A stretch of 64,000 nucleotides of DNA from DATCMH01 sp036563505. GTDB lineage: Bacteria > Pseudomonadota > Alphaproteobacteria > Rhizobiales > Beijerinckiaceae. The notes under the pieces were generated by a model. That model made no database searches. It saw nothing but the letters and a program-made list of their open reading frames with translations, and was not told the origin of the DNA. Where the stretch lies: assembly GCA_036563505.1 (NCBI GenBank), contig DATCMH010000021.1, positions 6,037 through 70,036 on the forward strand, given 5' to 3'. A program made the position numbers and the translations under genes. Within the stretch, counting starts at the first letter, position 1. Each line of letters begins with the position of its first letter. Shown here in pieces: positions 8,304-16,990 of the stretch.

Positions 8304-9098
8304 TCACTGCACCAACCTCGGCCCGCCGGCCTGGGGTTTCTCGTTCTCGCCCAGGATGCCCAACCGCCGGGCGACTTCCGAGTAGGCCTCGATCAGCCCG
8401 CCAAGGTCGCGGCGGAAGCGGTCCTTGTCGAGCTTGTCCTGGCTCTTGATGTCCCAGAGCCGGCAGGAATCGGGGGAGATCTCGTCGGCGACGACGATGC
8501 GCATCAGGTCGCCTTCCCACAGGCGCCCCGTCTCCATCTTGAAGTCGACGAGGCGGATGCCGACGCCGAGGAAGAGGCCCGACAGGAAGTCGTTGACCCG
8601 GATGGCCAGCGCCATGATGTCGTCGATCTCCTGTGGCGTCGCCCAGCCGAAGGCCGTGACGTGCTCCTCCGAGACCATCGGATCATTCAGCGCATCGTTC
8701 TTGTAGTAGAACTCGATGATCGAGCGCGGAAGCTGGGTGCCCTCCTCGAGCCCGAGCCGGGTCGCGAGGGACCCCGCGGCGACGTTGCGCACCACCACCT
8801 CGAGGGGGATGATCTCCACCTCGCGGATGAGCTGCTCGCGCATGTTGAGCCGCCGGATGAAATGCGTCGGCACGCCGATGTCGTTGAGGTGCTGGAAGAC
8901 GAATTCGGAGATCCGGTTGTTCAGCACGCCCTTGCCGTCGATGACTTCGTGCTTCTTGGCGTTGAACGCGGTCGCGTCGTCCTTGAAGTGCTGGATCAGC
9001 GTTCCCGGCTCCGGCCCCTCGTAAAGGACCTTCGCCTTGCCCTCGTAGATGCGACGGCGGCGATTCATCGGCGTGTACCGTGGTTTGAGGAAATCCAT
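8304..9098 (-). CDS. purC: Phosphoribosylaminoimidazole-succinocarboxamide synthase
   Basis: A 264-residue SAICAR synthetase, joining aspartate to CAIR in purine synthesis. Recognisable segments: YEGKAKVLYEG (ATP-binding strand), KKHEVIDGKGVLNNRIS, PLEVVVRNVAAGS, and the C-terminal DFKMETGR and VVADEISPDSCRLWD loops that bind nucleotide and substrate. Length fits the short bacterial form (about 240-260). The ATG at 9098 gives MDFLKPRYTPMNRRRRIYEG; the second Met (residue 11, 9068) is an equally plausible start since the family usually begins near RRRIYEGKAK. No other pur gene is adjacent. Confidence 0.96.
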   Translation of the reverse strand: MDFLKPRYTPMNRRRRIYEGKAKVLYEGPEPGTLIQHFKDDATAFNAKKHEVIDGKGVLNNRISEFVFQHLNDIGVPTHFIRRLNMREQLIREVEIIPLEVVVRNVAAGSLATRLGLEEGTQLPRSIIEFYYKNDALNDPMVSEEHVTAFGWATPQEIDDIMALAIRVNDFLSGLFLGVGIRLVDFKMETGRLWEGDLMRIVVADEISPDSCRLWDIKSQDKLDKDRFRRDLGGLIEAYSEVARRLGILGENEKPQAGGPRLVQ

Positions 9099-9426
9099 GA
9101 AGGGCCGAGGCTCCTAAGCTTGGCAGCGATAGATCCGCGGCAGGCACGGCAGATGGGCCGAGCGTTCCTTGAACGACCGGCCGTCCGCGCGCGGGCAACC
9201 TAGCCGATCGGCCAGGGCAGCACAACGCACGCGGGCGGCGATCCACCTCCGAAGTGACGCGGCGCGTCTTAGCCCCTCGAAAGCGTCGAATCCATGACAC
9301 CTCGGGACGCACCGGCGACCGGCTCGCCGGAACGCGCCCTAGCTTGACCCGTGCTCAACCCCTGGCGCCGCCGGACGGCGCTTCCTATACAAGCCTTGCC
9401 ACAACAACAGGGGATCCTCACCGACC
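9099..9426. other. Divergent intergenic region, purC and DUF1476 upstream
   Basis: Three hundred and twenty-eight bases without a convincing reading frame. It separates divergent purC and the DUF1476 gene, so both promoters should lie here, but I see no well-spaced promoter pair that I would call. A short GC-rich inverted repeat (GCGCCG at 9365-9370 and CGGCGC at 9376-9381) lies about 45 bases upstream of the DUF1476 start. Confidence 0.5.
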
Positions 9427-9750
9427 ATGGCCACCTTCGACGACCGCAAGGACGCCTTCGAGCGCAAGTTCGCCCACGACGAGGAACTGCGCTTCAAGGC
9501 CACCGCCCGTCGCAACAAGCTCCTCGGGCTCTGGGCCGCCGAGAAGCTCGGCAAGTCCGGCGCGGAGGCGGACACCTACGCCAAGAGCGTCGTCATGGCC
9601 GATTTCGAGGAGGCCGGGGACGACGACGTTCTACGCAAGGTCTCGGGCGACCTGCAGGCGGGCGGCGTCACGGTGAGCGAGGCGGAACTGCGCCGCTCCA
9701 TGCTCGACCTCATGGACAAGGCGGTCGCGGAGGTGCAAGCCGGGCGCTGA
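9427..9750 (+). CDS. DUF1476 protein, zeta-type inhibitor of F1Fo-ATP synthase
   Basis: A 107-residue, mostly alpha-helical, charged protein (MATFDDRKDAFERKFAHDEE at the start, then RRNKLLGLWAAEKLG). This matches DUF1476, the zeta subunit that inhibits F1-ATPase in Paracoccus and other alphaproteobacteria by blocking rotation through its N-terminal segment. It is soluble with no signal peptide. The family is confined largely to alphaproteobacteria, which helps place the organism. It stands alone, without ATP synthase genes nearby, as is usual for this family. Confidence 0.9.
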   Translation: MATFDDRKDAFERKFAHDEELRFKATARRNKLLGLWAAEKLGKSGAEADTYAKSVVMADFEEAGDDDVLRKVSGDLQAGGVTVSEAELRRSMLDLMDKAVAEVQAGR

Positions 9751-9802
9751 GGTCCGGCGGGCGCGTCGGGCCCTCCCGCCGCGCCTCGCCCCAGGAGCCC
9801 CG

Positions 9803-10570
9803 ATGTCCTCCGTCTCGTCCCTCGTCGAACGCCTGCGCGCCGGCCCGGTCTACTCGGCCTGGTGCGGCCTGCCCGACCCTTCCGTCGCCGGGCTCCTGGC
9901 GCGGGAGGGCTTCGACGCCGTGACGCTCGACATGCAGCACGGGGCCATCGATCTGTCCGAGGTCACGGCGGCGATCCTGCTCGTCGCCGCGGCGGGCAAG
10001 CCGGCGATCGCCCGCCTCCCGGTCGGCGCCTTCCCCACGGCCTCGCGTCTCCTCGACGCCGGAGCCGCGGCGATCATCGCGCCGATGGTCAACACGGTCG
10101 AGGACGCCAAGCTCTTCGCGGGACTGACCAAGTACCCGCCGATGGGCGAGCGGAGCTGGGGACCGCACGGGGCCATCGCGCTCACAGGCCTCGGCTTCCC
10201 TGAGTATTTCAAGGCCGCCAACGGTTTCTCCCTGGCGCTTGCCATGATCGAGACGCGGGAGGCGCTCGGCCTTATCGATGATATCCTGGCAGTCGACGGC
10301 CTCGACGGCGTGTTCCTCGGGCCGTCCGACCTCTCCATCGCCCTCTCGAACGGCACGAGTCTCGACCCGAACGGGGCGGAGGTCGACCGGGCGCTCGACC
10401 ACGCGCTGGCCCGCGCCAAGGCCGCGGGCAAGTTCGCCGGCGCCTACGCCGCCACGGGCGAGCGGGCGGGGGCGCTCGCCAAGCGCGGTTTCCAGCTCCT
10501 CACCATCGGCAGCGATTCCGGCATGCTGCGCGCGGGCGCCCAGGCCGCGCTGGCGGCGGCGCGGGGGTAG
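9803..10570 (+). CDS. HpcH/HpaI-family class II aldolase/citrate lyase-type enzyme
   Basis: A 255-residue TIM-barrel enzyme of the HpcH/HpaI family, which cleaves 2-oxo-4-hydroxy acids to pyruvate plus an aldehyde using a divalent metal. Visible: a His-containing loop TLDMQHGAID (the family usually has D-x-E-H-G), the Arg strand AIARLP, metal-ligand candidates in LAMIETREA and FLGPSDLSIAL. The substrate is not determinable. It is 52 bases after the DUF1476 gene; co-transcription is possible but functionally unexplained. The convergent esterase gene starts its 3' end 68 bases away. Confidence 0.88.
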   Translation: MSSVSSLVERLRAGPVYSAWCGLPDPSVAGLLAREGFDAVTLDMQHGAIDLSEVTAAILLVAAAGKPAIARLPVGAFPTASRLLDAGAAAIIAPMVNTVEDAKLFAGLTKYPPMGERSWGPHGAIALTGLGFPEYFKAANGFSLALAMIETREALGLIDDILAVDGLDGVFLGPSDLSIALSNGTSLDPNGAEVDRALDHALARAKAAGKFAGAYAATGERAGALAKRGFQLLTIGSDSGMLRAGAQAALAAARG

Positions 10571-10638
10571 CCACTTGCCAGCGACTGCTCGCACCTCCCT
10601 CCCCTGAGGGGAGGAAGATGCATCGGGGTCGTTGAGGC

Positions 10639-11316
10639 CTAACCCGGATGCGGCAGCCCGAAGGCGCGGCGCAGGAAGAGGCCGCCGTGGCGCAGGGCCG
10701 CCTGGTCGATGCCGTGCGCGACGCCGGCCGAGAGGTGCCACTCGACGGGCGTCTCCGTGGCGCCGAGCGCGTCGCAGGATAGGAAGAGCGCGTCGACGGG
10801 GATGACGTCGTCCTGGTCGCCGTGGACGAGGAGGATCGGCGGCCGGGCCTTGATCTGCGGCGCGTACGCATCCGGCCCTTTGCCTTCCTCCATCACCAGC
10901 ATGCCGGAGAAGCCGACGACGGCCGCGGGCGCCGCCGCGCGGCGCAGTCCGACATGGAGCGCCATCATCGTGCCCTGGCTGAAGCCCACGAGGGCGAGCT
11001 TGGTCGACGGGAGCCCTTGTGCCGCAAGTTCCTGGTCGAGGAAGGCATCGAGGCCCGGACCGGCATGGTTGACGCCGCGCCAACGCTCGTGCGGGTCGCG
11101 GAAGGTCAGCGAAAACCACTGCCGCCCGCCTCCGCCCATGGCGCAGAGCTCGGGCGCGTGGGGCGCCACGAAGACGGCGTCCGGCAGCCATTGCCGCCAC
11201 TGCCGCCCGATCTCGATGAGGTCGTTCCCGTCCGCGCCGTAGCCGTGCAGGAACACCACGAGCTGCTTCGCCGTGCCCGAGGCCGGCGCGAGGCGAGGGC
11301 CGTTGATGGCCGCCAT
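10639..11316 (-). CDS. Phospholipase/carboxylesterase family alpha/beta hydrolase
   Basis: A 225-residue serine hydrolase of the phospholipase/carboxylesterase (PF02230-type) family. The fold markers are LVVFLHGYGADGNDL near the N-terminus (oxyanion hole), the nucleophile elbow GFSQG, catalytic Asp in VHGDQDDVIP and His in GVAHGID near the C-terminus. No signal peptide is seen, so it is probably cytoplasmic. Family members act on short-chain esters or lysophospholipids; the true substrate is unknown. Upstream, a repeat cluster fills the gap to alkA. Confidence 0.9.
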   Translation of the reverse strand: MAAINGPRLAPASGTAKQLVVFLHGYGADGNDLIEIGRQWRQWLPDAVFVAPHAPELCAMGGGGRQWFSLTFRDPHERWRGVNHAGPGLDAFLDQELAAQGLPSTKLALVGFSQGTMMALHVGLRRAAAPAAVVGFSGMLVMEEGKGPDAYAPQIKARPPILLVHGDQDDVIPVDALFLSCDALGATETPVEWHLSAGVAHGIDQAALRHGGLFLRRAFGLPHPG

Positions 11317-11427
11317 GGATCAAGGGTCCTTGCTGATTGCGATGGCCGGCACTTGGCGGAGGGGAGGGCGGGGGTCAAGGGCTGGGGGCTGACACGGATA
11401 GATGCTGATCGGCTGGCGCCGAGCGCT

Positions 11428-11690
11428 GCTGACGCAGCGCCCCCTCACCCGGCCGGCTCACGCCGGCCACCCTCTCCCGCAGAGGGGAGAGGGTTACGCG
11501 CGCCACCTTCTCCCCTCCGAGGGAGAAGGTGCCCTCCGACAGGAGGGCGGATGAGGGGGGCTGGGCGTAGACCCGAGCGCTTCAGAACACCTACCCCTGT
11601 CGTTCGCGGACTCGACCCGCGAACCTCGACGTGAAGGCCCGAGTGCGAGCAACTGAGATGGCCGGGTCAAGCCCGGCCATGAGAAGGGTG
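11428..11690. repeat. Palindromic intergenic repeats, second cluster
   Basis: The gap 11317-11709 has no gene. It carries CCGGCTCACGCCGG, CCCTCTCCCGCAGAGGGGAGAGGG (about 11470-11493), CCTTCTCCCCTCCGAGGGAGAAGG (about 11507-11530) and, at 11597-11690, the 95-base block with paired CGTTCGCGGACTCGACCCGCGAAC and GGCCGGGTCAAGCCCGGCC. That block matches 17385-17480 in the same orientation and 7862-7957 inverted. Confidence 0.85.
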
Positions 11691-11709
11691 GGGTGGAAAG
11701 GCCGCGCTC

Positions 11710-12348
11710 TCACCCCACCACCCCCTCGCGCTGTTTCGCGATGCGGTAATAGGCCCACAACACTTTGGCGGCCGCCCCACGCCAGGGGCGCCAGCGCTCG
11801 GCCATCCCTTCCAGCGCCTTCGCCGTCGGGCGGGCGTCGAGCGCGTAAGCGAGGCGGGCGGCCTCTTGCACCGCGAGGTCGCCTGCCGGAAAAGCGTCTG
11901 GATGGCCGAGGCAGAACAACAGGTAGATGTCCGCCGTCCAGGGTCCGATGCCCTTGACGGCGGTGAGCGCCGCATGGGCCTCGTCGGCCGGCCGGTCGGC
12001 GAGCGCGTCGAGCGCCAGCGTTCCGCTGACAATCGCCTCGGAGAGCGCCCGCAAGGTCCGGATCTTCGGTGCCGAGAGCCCGGCGCTCTTCAGGAGCGCG
12101 GCGTCCGCCCCCGCGACGGTCTCGGCGGTCACGGACCCGAGGCGCGCCTGCACCCGCGCCCAGATCGCGGCGGCGCTCGCCACGGAGACTTGCTGACCCA
12201 CCACGATCCACGCCAGAGCCGCGAAACCGGGCTCGCGCTTGCGCAGGGCCGGGCGGGCGCCCTGCGCGACGAGGCGCCCCATCACGGGATCGGCCGCCCC
12301 GAGCTCCGCGAGCGCCCGCTCCATCGCCGCGTCCGAGTCGAGCCTCAT
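11710..12348 (-). CDS. alkA: DNA-3-methyladenine glycosylase II
   Basis: A 212-residue HhH-GPD DNA glycosylase that removes alkylated bases for base excision repair. The helix-hairpin-helix LTAVKGIGPWTAD is at about 128-140 and the catalytic Asp is in PAGDLAVQ (D157). The N-terminal AlkA domain of E. coli is absent, as in short bacterial homologues. The ATG at 12348 is preceded by a strong AAGGAGGG, which decides this start over a longer, Arg-rich upstream reading. Its start codon interlocks with that of the divergent gluQ gene in a CATG palindrome. Confidence 0.93.
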   Translation of the reverse strand: MRLDSDAAMERALAELGAADPVMGRLVAQGARPALRKREPGFAALAWIVVGQQVSVASAAAIWARVQARLGSVTAETVAGADAALLKSAGLSAPKIRTLRALSEAIVSGTLALDALADRPADEAHAALTAVKGIGPWTADIYLLFCLGHPDAFPAGDLAVQEAARLAYALDARPTAKALEGMAERWRPWRGAAAKVLWAYYRIAKQREGVVG

Positions 12349-13285
12349 GCAGCGCCCTCCTTCCGGACGCGGTGATCGGCGATCGCCGGCACCGACGCAA
12401 CCGGCCCTCCGCTTCGCCCCGAGCCCGAACGGGCACCTCCATCTCGGGCACGCCGCCTCGGCGCTGCTCAACGCGACGCTGGCCGCGCGGCTCAACGGCT
12501 GTTTCCTGCTCCGGATCGAGGACATCGACCTCGCCCGCTGCCGCCCCGTATTCGTGGACGCGATCGTCGAGGACCTCGCCTGGCTCGGTCTCGCCTGGGA
12601 GGAGCCGGTGCGGCGCCAATCCGAGCGCTTTCCCGCCTACCGCGCCGCGGCCGAGCCCCTCGTCGCGCAAAATCTTCTCTATCCCTGCTTCTGTAGCCGG
12701 ACCGACATCGCCCGCGCCGTTGCCGAGGAGGAAGCCCGCACTGGCCGAACAGCCCCACGCGACCCGGATGGGGCGCCACTCTACCCGGGCACCTGCCGAG
12801 GCTTCTCGCCGGCCGAAGCCCGCGCGCGGCTGGCGCGGGAGCCACACGCCTGGCGCCTCGACGGCGCCGGCGCCCGCGCGGCAGCCGGGCCCAGCTTGGC
12901 CTATGCGCGCTTCACGATCGACGGCGCGGAAGAGGCCGTGCCGGCCTCCCCCGAGCGCTGGGGGGACGCCGTGATCCTGCGCAAGGAGGTGCCGGCGAGC
13001 TACCATCTCGCGGTCGTCGTCGACGATGCCGATCAGGGGATCACCCACGTCGTGCGCGGCGCCGATCTCGAAGCGGCGACGGACCTCCACGTCCTGCTCC
13101 AGCGCCTCATGAGGCTGCCGACGCCGCGCTACCACCACCACCCCCTTATCCGTGACGAGGCCGGCGCCAAGCTCGCGAAAAGCGCGGGATCGCCGTCGCT
13201 GCGCTCCCTGCGGGAGGCCGGGATCGGGCCGGACGAGGTGTGGGCCCGCGTCGCGGCGGCGCTCGGCGTGACGCTCCTCGCCTGA
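12347..13285 (+). CDS. gluQ: Glutamyl-Q tRNA(Asp) synthetase
   Basis: A 312-residue class I synthetase-like protein lacking an anticodon-binding domain. It glutamylates queuosine 34 of tRNA-Asp. The HIGH-like motif is in RFAPSPNGHLHLGHAAS, the KMSKS-like motif is KLAKS, and a zinc site is suggested by YPCFCSRT and YPGTCRGF. No ATG, GTG or TTG occurs between 12347 and the conserved domain, so the start at 12347 (MQRPPSGRGDRR) is the latest possible; its ribosome site is weak. The divergent alkA start lies on the opposite strand at the same bases. A queC gene at the left edge supports a queuosine pathway. Confidence 0.93.
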   Translation: MQRPPSGRGDRRSPAPTQPALRFAPSPNGHLHLGHAASALLNATLAARLNGCFLLRIEDIDLARCRPVFVDAIVEDLAWLGLAWEEPVRRQSERFPAYRAAAEPLVAQNLLYPCFCSRTDIARAVAEEEARTGRTAPRDPDGAPLYPGTCRGFSPAEARARLAREPHAWRLDGAGARAAAGPSLAYARFTIDGAEEAVPASPERWGDAVILRKEVPASYHLAVVVDDADQGITHVVRGADLEAATDLHVLLQRLMRLPTPRYHHHPLIRDEAGAKLAKSAGSPSLRSLREAGIGPDEVWARVAAALGVTLLA

Positions 13286-13427
13286 GGCGCGTTCAGGCAA
13301 GCCGCCCCAGCGCGAGCCGGCCGGCGGCGCCGTTAACCGCATCTTAAGGATCCCGGCGCCGGCCGTTGAGGGCCCGGCGTTGTGGCCATAGAGGTGATCA
13401 CACAGATCCGGTCGGAGGTTGCGGACC

Positions 13428-13586
13428 ATGACGACAGGCTTGGACACCGTCGAGACGCAGCAGACGAGGCCGGAGCGGCCGCGGGCCAACTGGCTCGATG
13501 TGCTGACCTTCGTCTCCTACGGATCGGCCCTGCTCACCTCCGCCGTGTGGACGACGGTGGCGCTGCTGCAGGCGTTCCACAGCTGA
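13428..13586 (+). CDS. Small single-span membrane protein, 52 residues
   Basis: A short reading frame starting MTTGLDTVETQQ, with a polar Arg/Pro-rich N-terminus (1-22) and one hydrophobic segment at about 25-48 (VLTFVSYGSALLTSAVWTTV) that should span the membrane. GGAGG lies at 13414-13418, about nine bases before the ATG. Similar tiny membrane proteins are common in methylobacteria and relatives, but I cannot assign a function. The next gene, dadA, is on the opposite strand and converges with it. Confidence 0.65.
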   Translation: MTTGLDTVETQQTRPERPRANWLDVLTFVSYGSALLTSAVWTTVALLQAFHS

Positions 13587-13641
13587 GGCGAATCCGAGTT
13601 CCCGCGATGCCGGGCCGCGGCCCTGATCCGGCCGCGACGCC

Positions 13642-14904
13642 TCAGGCGTAGCGCGCGATGGTCAGCCCGGCGACGTCGATCTCAGGGCGCGCGCCGGTCA
13701 CGAGATCGGCAACGATCTTGGCCGAGCCTAAGCTCATCGCCCACCCCGTCGAGCCGTGGCCGAGGTTGAGAAAGAGGCCCGGCACGGCGGTCGGACCAAG
13801 GATCGGCGGGCCATCCGGCGTCATCGGCCGGGCGCCGACCCAAGGGGTAATGGTCCCCGTGTCGACGCCGCGCGGAAACCAGTCCCGCACAACCTTGAGC
13901 AAGGTCTCGACGGGTTTCTGGCGCGGCGTGAGCGCGCGGGAACCGAGCTCCGCCGTTCCCGCTACCCGCACCCGGTCGCCCAGGCGCGTGATCGCGACCT
14001 TGTAGGCCTCGTCCATGAGGGCGGCCCGCGGCGCCGCCGCGTCGTCCCGCACGGGCAAGGTGATGGAGTAGCCCTTCACCGGGTAGATCGGCACGTCGAT
14101 GCCGAGGGGGGCGAGAAGGGCCGCGCTCTCGGGCCCGAGCGCCACGACGACCGCGTCGCAGGCGAGGATTTCGGGGCCGTCCGGCCCGGCGAGGCGCAAG
14201 CCCGTGATGCGTCCGCCCTCGAGTGTAAGGCTCGTGACGACCGTCCCGAAGCGGGTCGCGATGCCGGCTTGTCGGAAGCGGTGGCTCAAGGCCCGAGCGA
14301 AGGCGGCGCAGTCTCCGGCCTCGTCCTCAGGCAGGTGGAGCCCGCCGACGGGCCGAGCCGCGGCGCCCGCGAGCCCCGGCTCGATGTCCAGGCACGTCGC
14401 CGGATCGACGAGGCGATGCGGCACGCCGAGTTCGCGCAGCAACCCCAGCGCGGGCTCGGCCAGGGCCCGCTCCTTCTCCGTGCGGAAAAGCTGCAGGTAG
14501 CCCTCGCTACGGTCGTAGGCAATGCCGAGCTCGTCGCGCGCCGCCCGCAGGCGCTCGCGGGAGTAGAAGGCGAGCCGCTGCATGCGCGGCTTGTTGATCC
14601 GGAAGCGCTCCGCCGCGCACTCGCCGAGCCAGCGCGCGATCCAGCGCCAGAGCGCTGGATCGAGGTTCGGCCGGAAGACCACGGGACCCGTCGGCGCGAG
14701 CAGGGTGCGCAAGACTTTGCTCGGCATGCCCGGCGCGGCCCAGGGCGTGACGTAGCCGGGTGCCACGACGCCCGCGTTGCCGGCGCTGGTCTCGAGCGCC
14801 ACGCCCTCGCGGCGCTCAACGAGGGTCACCTCGGCCCCTGCCCGCGCCAGCTCATGGGCGGTGGTGACGCCGATGATTCCGGCCCCGAGCACGGCGACGC
14901 GCAT
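13642..14904 (-). CDS. dadA: D-amino acid dehydrogenase
   Basis: A 420-residue FAD-dependent oxidoreductase of the DAO family. It oxidises D-amino acids (D-alanine in characterised DadA) to 2-oxo acids and passes electrons to the respiratory chain. The dinucleotide-binding motif is VAVLGAGIIGVTTAHELA at 3-20. ETSAGNAGVVAPGYVTPWAAPG is the diagnostic DadA segment, and a C-terminal GHGSTGWAMSLGS completes the FAD site. Length is typical (about 410-435). It stands alone without alr or lrp beside it. A racemase lies in the separate TRAP cluster at 19804-20478. Confidence 0.94.
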   Translation of the reverse strand: MRVAVLGAGIIGVTTAHELARAGAEVTLVERREGVALETSAGNAGVVAPGYVTPWAAPGMPSKVLRTLLAPTGPVVFRPNLDPALWRWIARWLGECAAERFRINKPRMQRLAFYSRERLRAARDELGIAYDRSEGYLQLFRTEKERALAEPALGLLRELGVPHRLVDPATCLDIEPGLAGAAARPVGGLHLPEDEAGDCAAFARALSHRFRQAGIATRFGTVVTSLTLEGGRITGLRLAGPDGPEILACDAVVVALGPESAALLAPLGIDVPIYPVKGYSITLPVRDDAAAPRAALMDEAYKVAITRLGDRVRVAGTAELGSRALTPRQKPVETLLKVVRDWFPRGVDTGTITPWVGARPMTPDGPPILGPTAVPGLFLNLGHGSTGWAMSLGSAKIVADLVTGARPEIDVAGLTIARYA

Positions 14905-15048
14905 GCTGATCCCTCACGCTCCTGCGGCGAACGCCTCCTCCATAGCGGGCCCGGTGGCGGCGCGACAGGTCCGGCCTCTTCCCTTCCGGGCCGGGGACGA
15001 CCATGATCCGCCCGCCCACCGACAAGAGCGGGTTCGACGAGGAAACGC

Positions 15049-15933
15049 ATGATCAAACCCTTGAGGCGCCGCAGCTTCGCGGCGCTCTGCGCCGATCCCG
15101 AGCCCCTGCTGCTGCCTTGCGCCCATGATGCGCTCTCGGCCCGGCTGATCGAGCGGGCGGGGTTCAAGGCCTATTCCGTCGGCGGCTTCTCGCTGGTGGG
15201 CTCGCGCTACGGGTTGCCGGATGTCGGGCTCGTGGGTCTCGGCGAGATGTCGGCCGGCATCCGCGACATTTCGAGCGCGACGGACCTCCCCGTGATGGTG
15301 GACGGGGATCACGGCTACGGCGACGCCAAGAACGTCGCGCGCACCATCCGCACCTACGAGGGCATGGGAGCGGCCGCGATCTTCATCGAGGACCAGGTCG
15401 CGCCCAAGCGCTGCGGCCACATGGCGGGCAAGGACGTCGTGCCACCCGCCATCATGGAAGAGAAGATCCGCGCCGCCAGCGCCGCGCGCCAGAACGCGGA
15501 CACCTTCCTCCTCGCCCGCACCGATGCCCGAGCGATCCACGGCCTCGACGATGCGATGCGCCGGGCCGAGCGCTACCTGAAAGCCGGCGCCGACGGCATC
15601 TTCATCGAGGCGCCCGAGAGCCTCGAGGAAATGGAGCGGATCGGCCGCGCCTTCCAGGGCGTGCCCCAGCTCGCCAACATGCTGGAGGACGGGCGCACGC
15701 CGCTCCTGCCGCCGGCCGACCTCAAGGCCATGGGCTTCGCCATGATCGCCTATCCGACGACGCTGATCTTCCGCGTCGTGCGCACGGTGGAGAAGGCCCT
15801 TGCCGACCTTGCCGCAGGGACACTCTCGCTGCCCGGCGAGGGCGTGGACTTCGCGACCTTTAAGGCGATCACCGGCTTCGAGGATTGGGCGCATTGGGAA
15901 AAGGTCGGCGCCGGACGCAGCGACGCGGCCTGA
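15049..15933 (+). CDS. Isocitrate lyase/PEP mutase superfamily enzyme
   Basis: A 294-residue TIM-barrel protein of the ICL/PEPM superfamily (methylisocitrate lyase, oxaloacetate decarboxylase and carboxyphosphonoenolpyruvate mutase branches). Visible: the metal-binding VDGDHGYGD, the flexible active-site loop KRCGHMAGKD (cf. KKCGH in lyases), FLLARTDARAIHG and IFIEAPES. These fit a lyase or decarboxylase. The start context for ATG at 15049 is GAGGAAACGC. The next gene, 26 bases downstream, encodes a substrate-binding protein, so uptake and cleavage of a related organic acid is plausible. The exact substrate is not shown. Confidence 0.85.
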   Translation: MIKPLRRRSFAALCADPEPLLLPCAHDALSARLIERAGFKAYSVGGFSLVGSRYGLPDVGLVGLGEMSAGIRDISSATDLPVMVDGDHGYGDAKNVARTIRTYEGMGAAAIFIEDQVAPKRCGHMAGKDVVPPAIMEEKIRAASAARQNADTFLLARTDARAIHGLDDAMRRAERYLKAGADGIFIEAPESLEEMERIGRAFQGVPQLANMLEDGRTPLLPPADLKAMGFAMIAYPTTLIFRVVRTVEKALADLAAGTLSLPGEGVDFATFKAITGFEDWAHWEKVGAGRSDAA

Positions 15934-15959
15934 GGGCTGTCATCAGGAGGGAGGACGCC

Positions 15960-16979
15960 ATGTCGATCACGAAACGCTGGTTCGTCGCCGGACTCGCCGC
16001 CCTGTTGGCCGGCCCGGCCTTCGCGGCCGCGCCCGAGAAGCTGAAAGTCACCCTGGGCGTCGGCGGCAAGCCGGTCCTCTACTACCTGCCCCTCACGATC
16101 GCGGAGCGCAAAGGCTTCTTCAAGGACGAGGGCCTCGAGGTCGAGATCAACGATTTCGCGGGCGGCGCCAAGGCGTTGCAGGCGCTGATCGGCGGCTCGG
16201 TCGACGTGGTGACGGGGGCCTACGAGCACACGATCCGCATGCAGGCCAAGGGCCAGGACATCCGGGCCGTCGCGGAGCTCGGGCGCTTCCCAGGGATCGT
16301 CGTCGGCGTTCGCAAGGAGAAGGCGGGGCAGATCAAATCCGTCGCCGACCTGAAAGGGGCCAAGGTCGGCGTCTCCGCGCCGGGCTCGTCCACCGCGCTC
16401 ACCCTGCAATACGCGCTCGTGAAGGCCGGCCTCAAAGCCTCCGACGTGGCGCTCATCGGCGTCGGCGCGGGGGCGGGCGCGGTCGCCGCCATGCAGCGCG
16501 GCGAGATCGACGCCATGTCGAATGCCGAGCCGATCATCTCCAAGGTCGAGCAGGACGGCCTCTTCGTCCCCCTCGTCGACACGCGCACCGAGGCCGGCAC
16601 GCGGGCGCTCTTCGGCGGCTCGAACCCGGCGGCCTCGCTCTACATGCCGGGAAGCTTCATCGAGAAGAACCCGGAGACGGTGCAGCGGCTCGTCAACGCC
16701 TTCGTGAAAACCCTTGCCTGGATGGAGAAGGCGACGCCCGAGGACATCGCGGCGGTGGTTCCGCCGGAATATCATCTGGGCGACAAGGCGCTCTACCTGC
16801 GCGCCGTTGCGGCCTCCAAGGACAGCTACTCGCGCAGCGGCATCGTCGCGCCGGAGGGCATGCGCAGCGTGCTTGAGATGCTTCGCACCCTCGACCCGGA
16901 GATCAAGGAAGCGTCCGTCGATCTGAACCGCACCTTCGACGACCGCTTCGTGAAGCGGGCGACCGCGGCCGGGAACTGA
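15960..16979 (+). CDS. ABC transporter periplasmic substrate-binding protein, NMT1/SsuA type
   Basis: A 339-residue exported protein. The N-terminus MSITKRWFVAGLAALLAGPAFAA is a Sec signal peptide cleaved near residue 22. The mature part has the NMT1/THI5-like (SsuA/TauA) fold: VGGKPVLYYLPLTIAERKGFF near the start and DLKGAKVGVSAPGSSTA in the middle. Family members bind sulfonates, nitrate, pyrimidine precursors or aromatic acids. No permease or ATPase gene follows, so it is an orphan binding protein. GGAGGGAGG precedes the ATG at 15960. It follows the ICL/PEPM-type gene closely and is probably co-transcribed. Confidence 0.88.
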   Translation: MSITKRWFVAGLAALLAGPAFAAAPEKLKVTLGVGGKPVLYYLPLTIAERKGFFKDEGLEVEINDFAGGAKALQALIGGSVDVVTGAYEHTIRMQAKGQDIRAVAELGRFPGIVVGVRKEKAGQIKSVADLKGAKVGVSAPGSSTALTLQYALVKAGLKASDVALIGVGAGAGAVAAMQRGEIDAMSNAEPIISKVEQDGLFVPLVDTRTEAGTRALFGGSNPAASLYMPGSFIEKNPETVQRLVNAFVKTLAWMEKATPEDIAAVVPPEYHLGDKALYLRAVAASKDSYSRSGIVAPEGMRSVLEMLRTLDPEIKEASVDLNRTFDDRFVKRATAAGN

Positions 16980-16990
16980 GGGTTTCAGCG

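Noticed and set aside
9710..11323. 537-codon minus-strand frame covering the aldolase and esterase
   Set aside because: It is opposite the HpcH-type gene and out of frame with the esterase, both of which have intact motifs.
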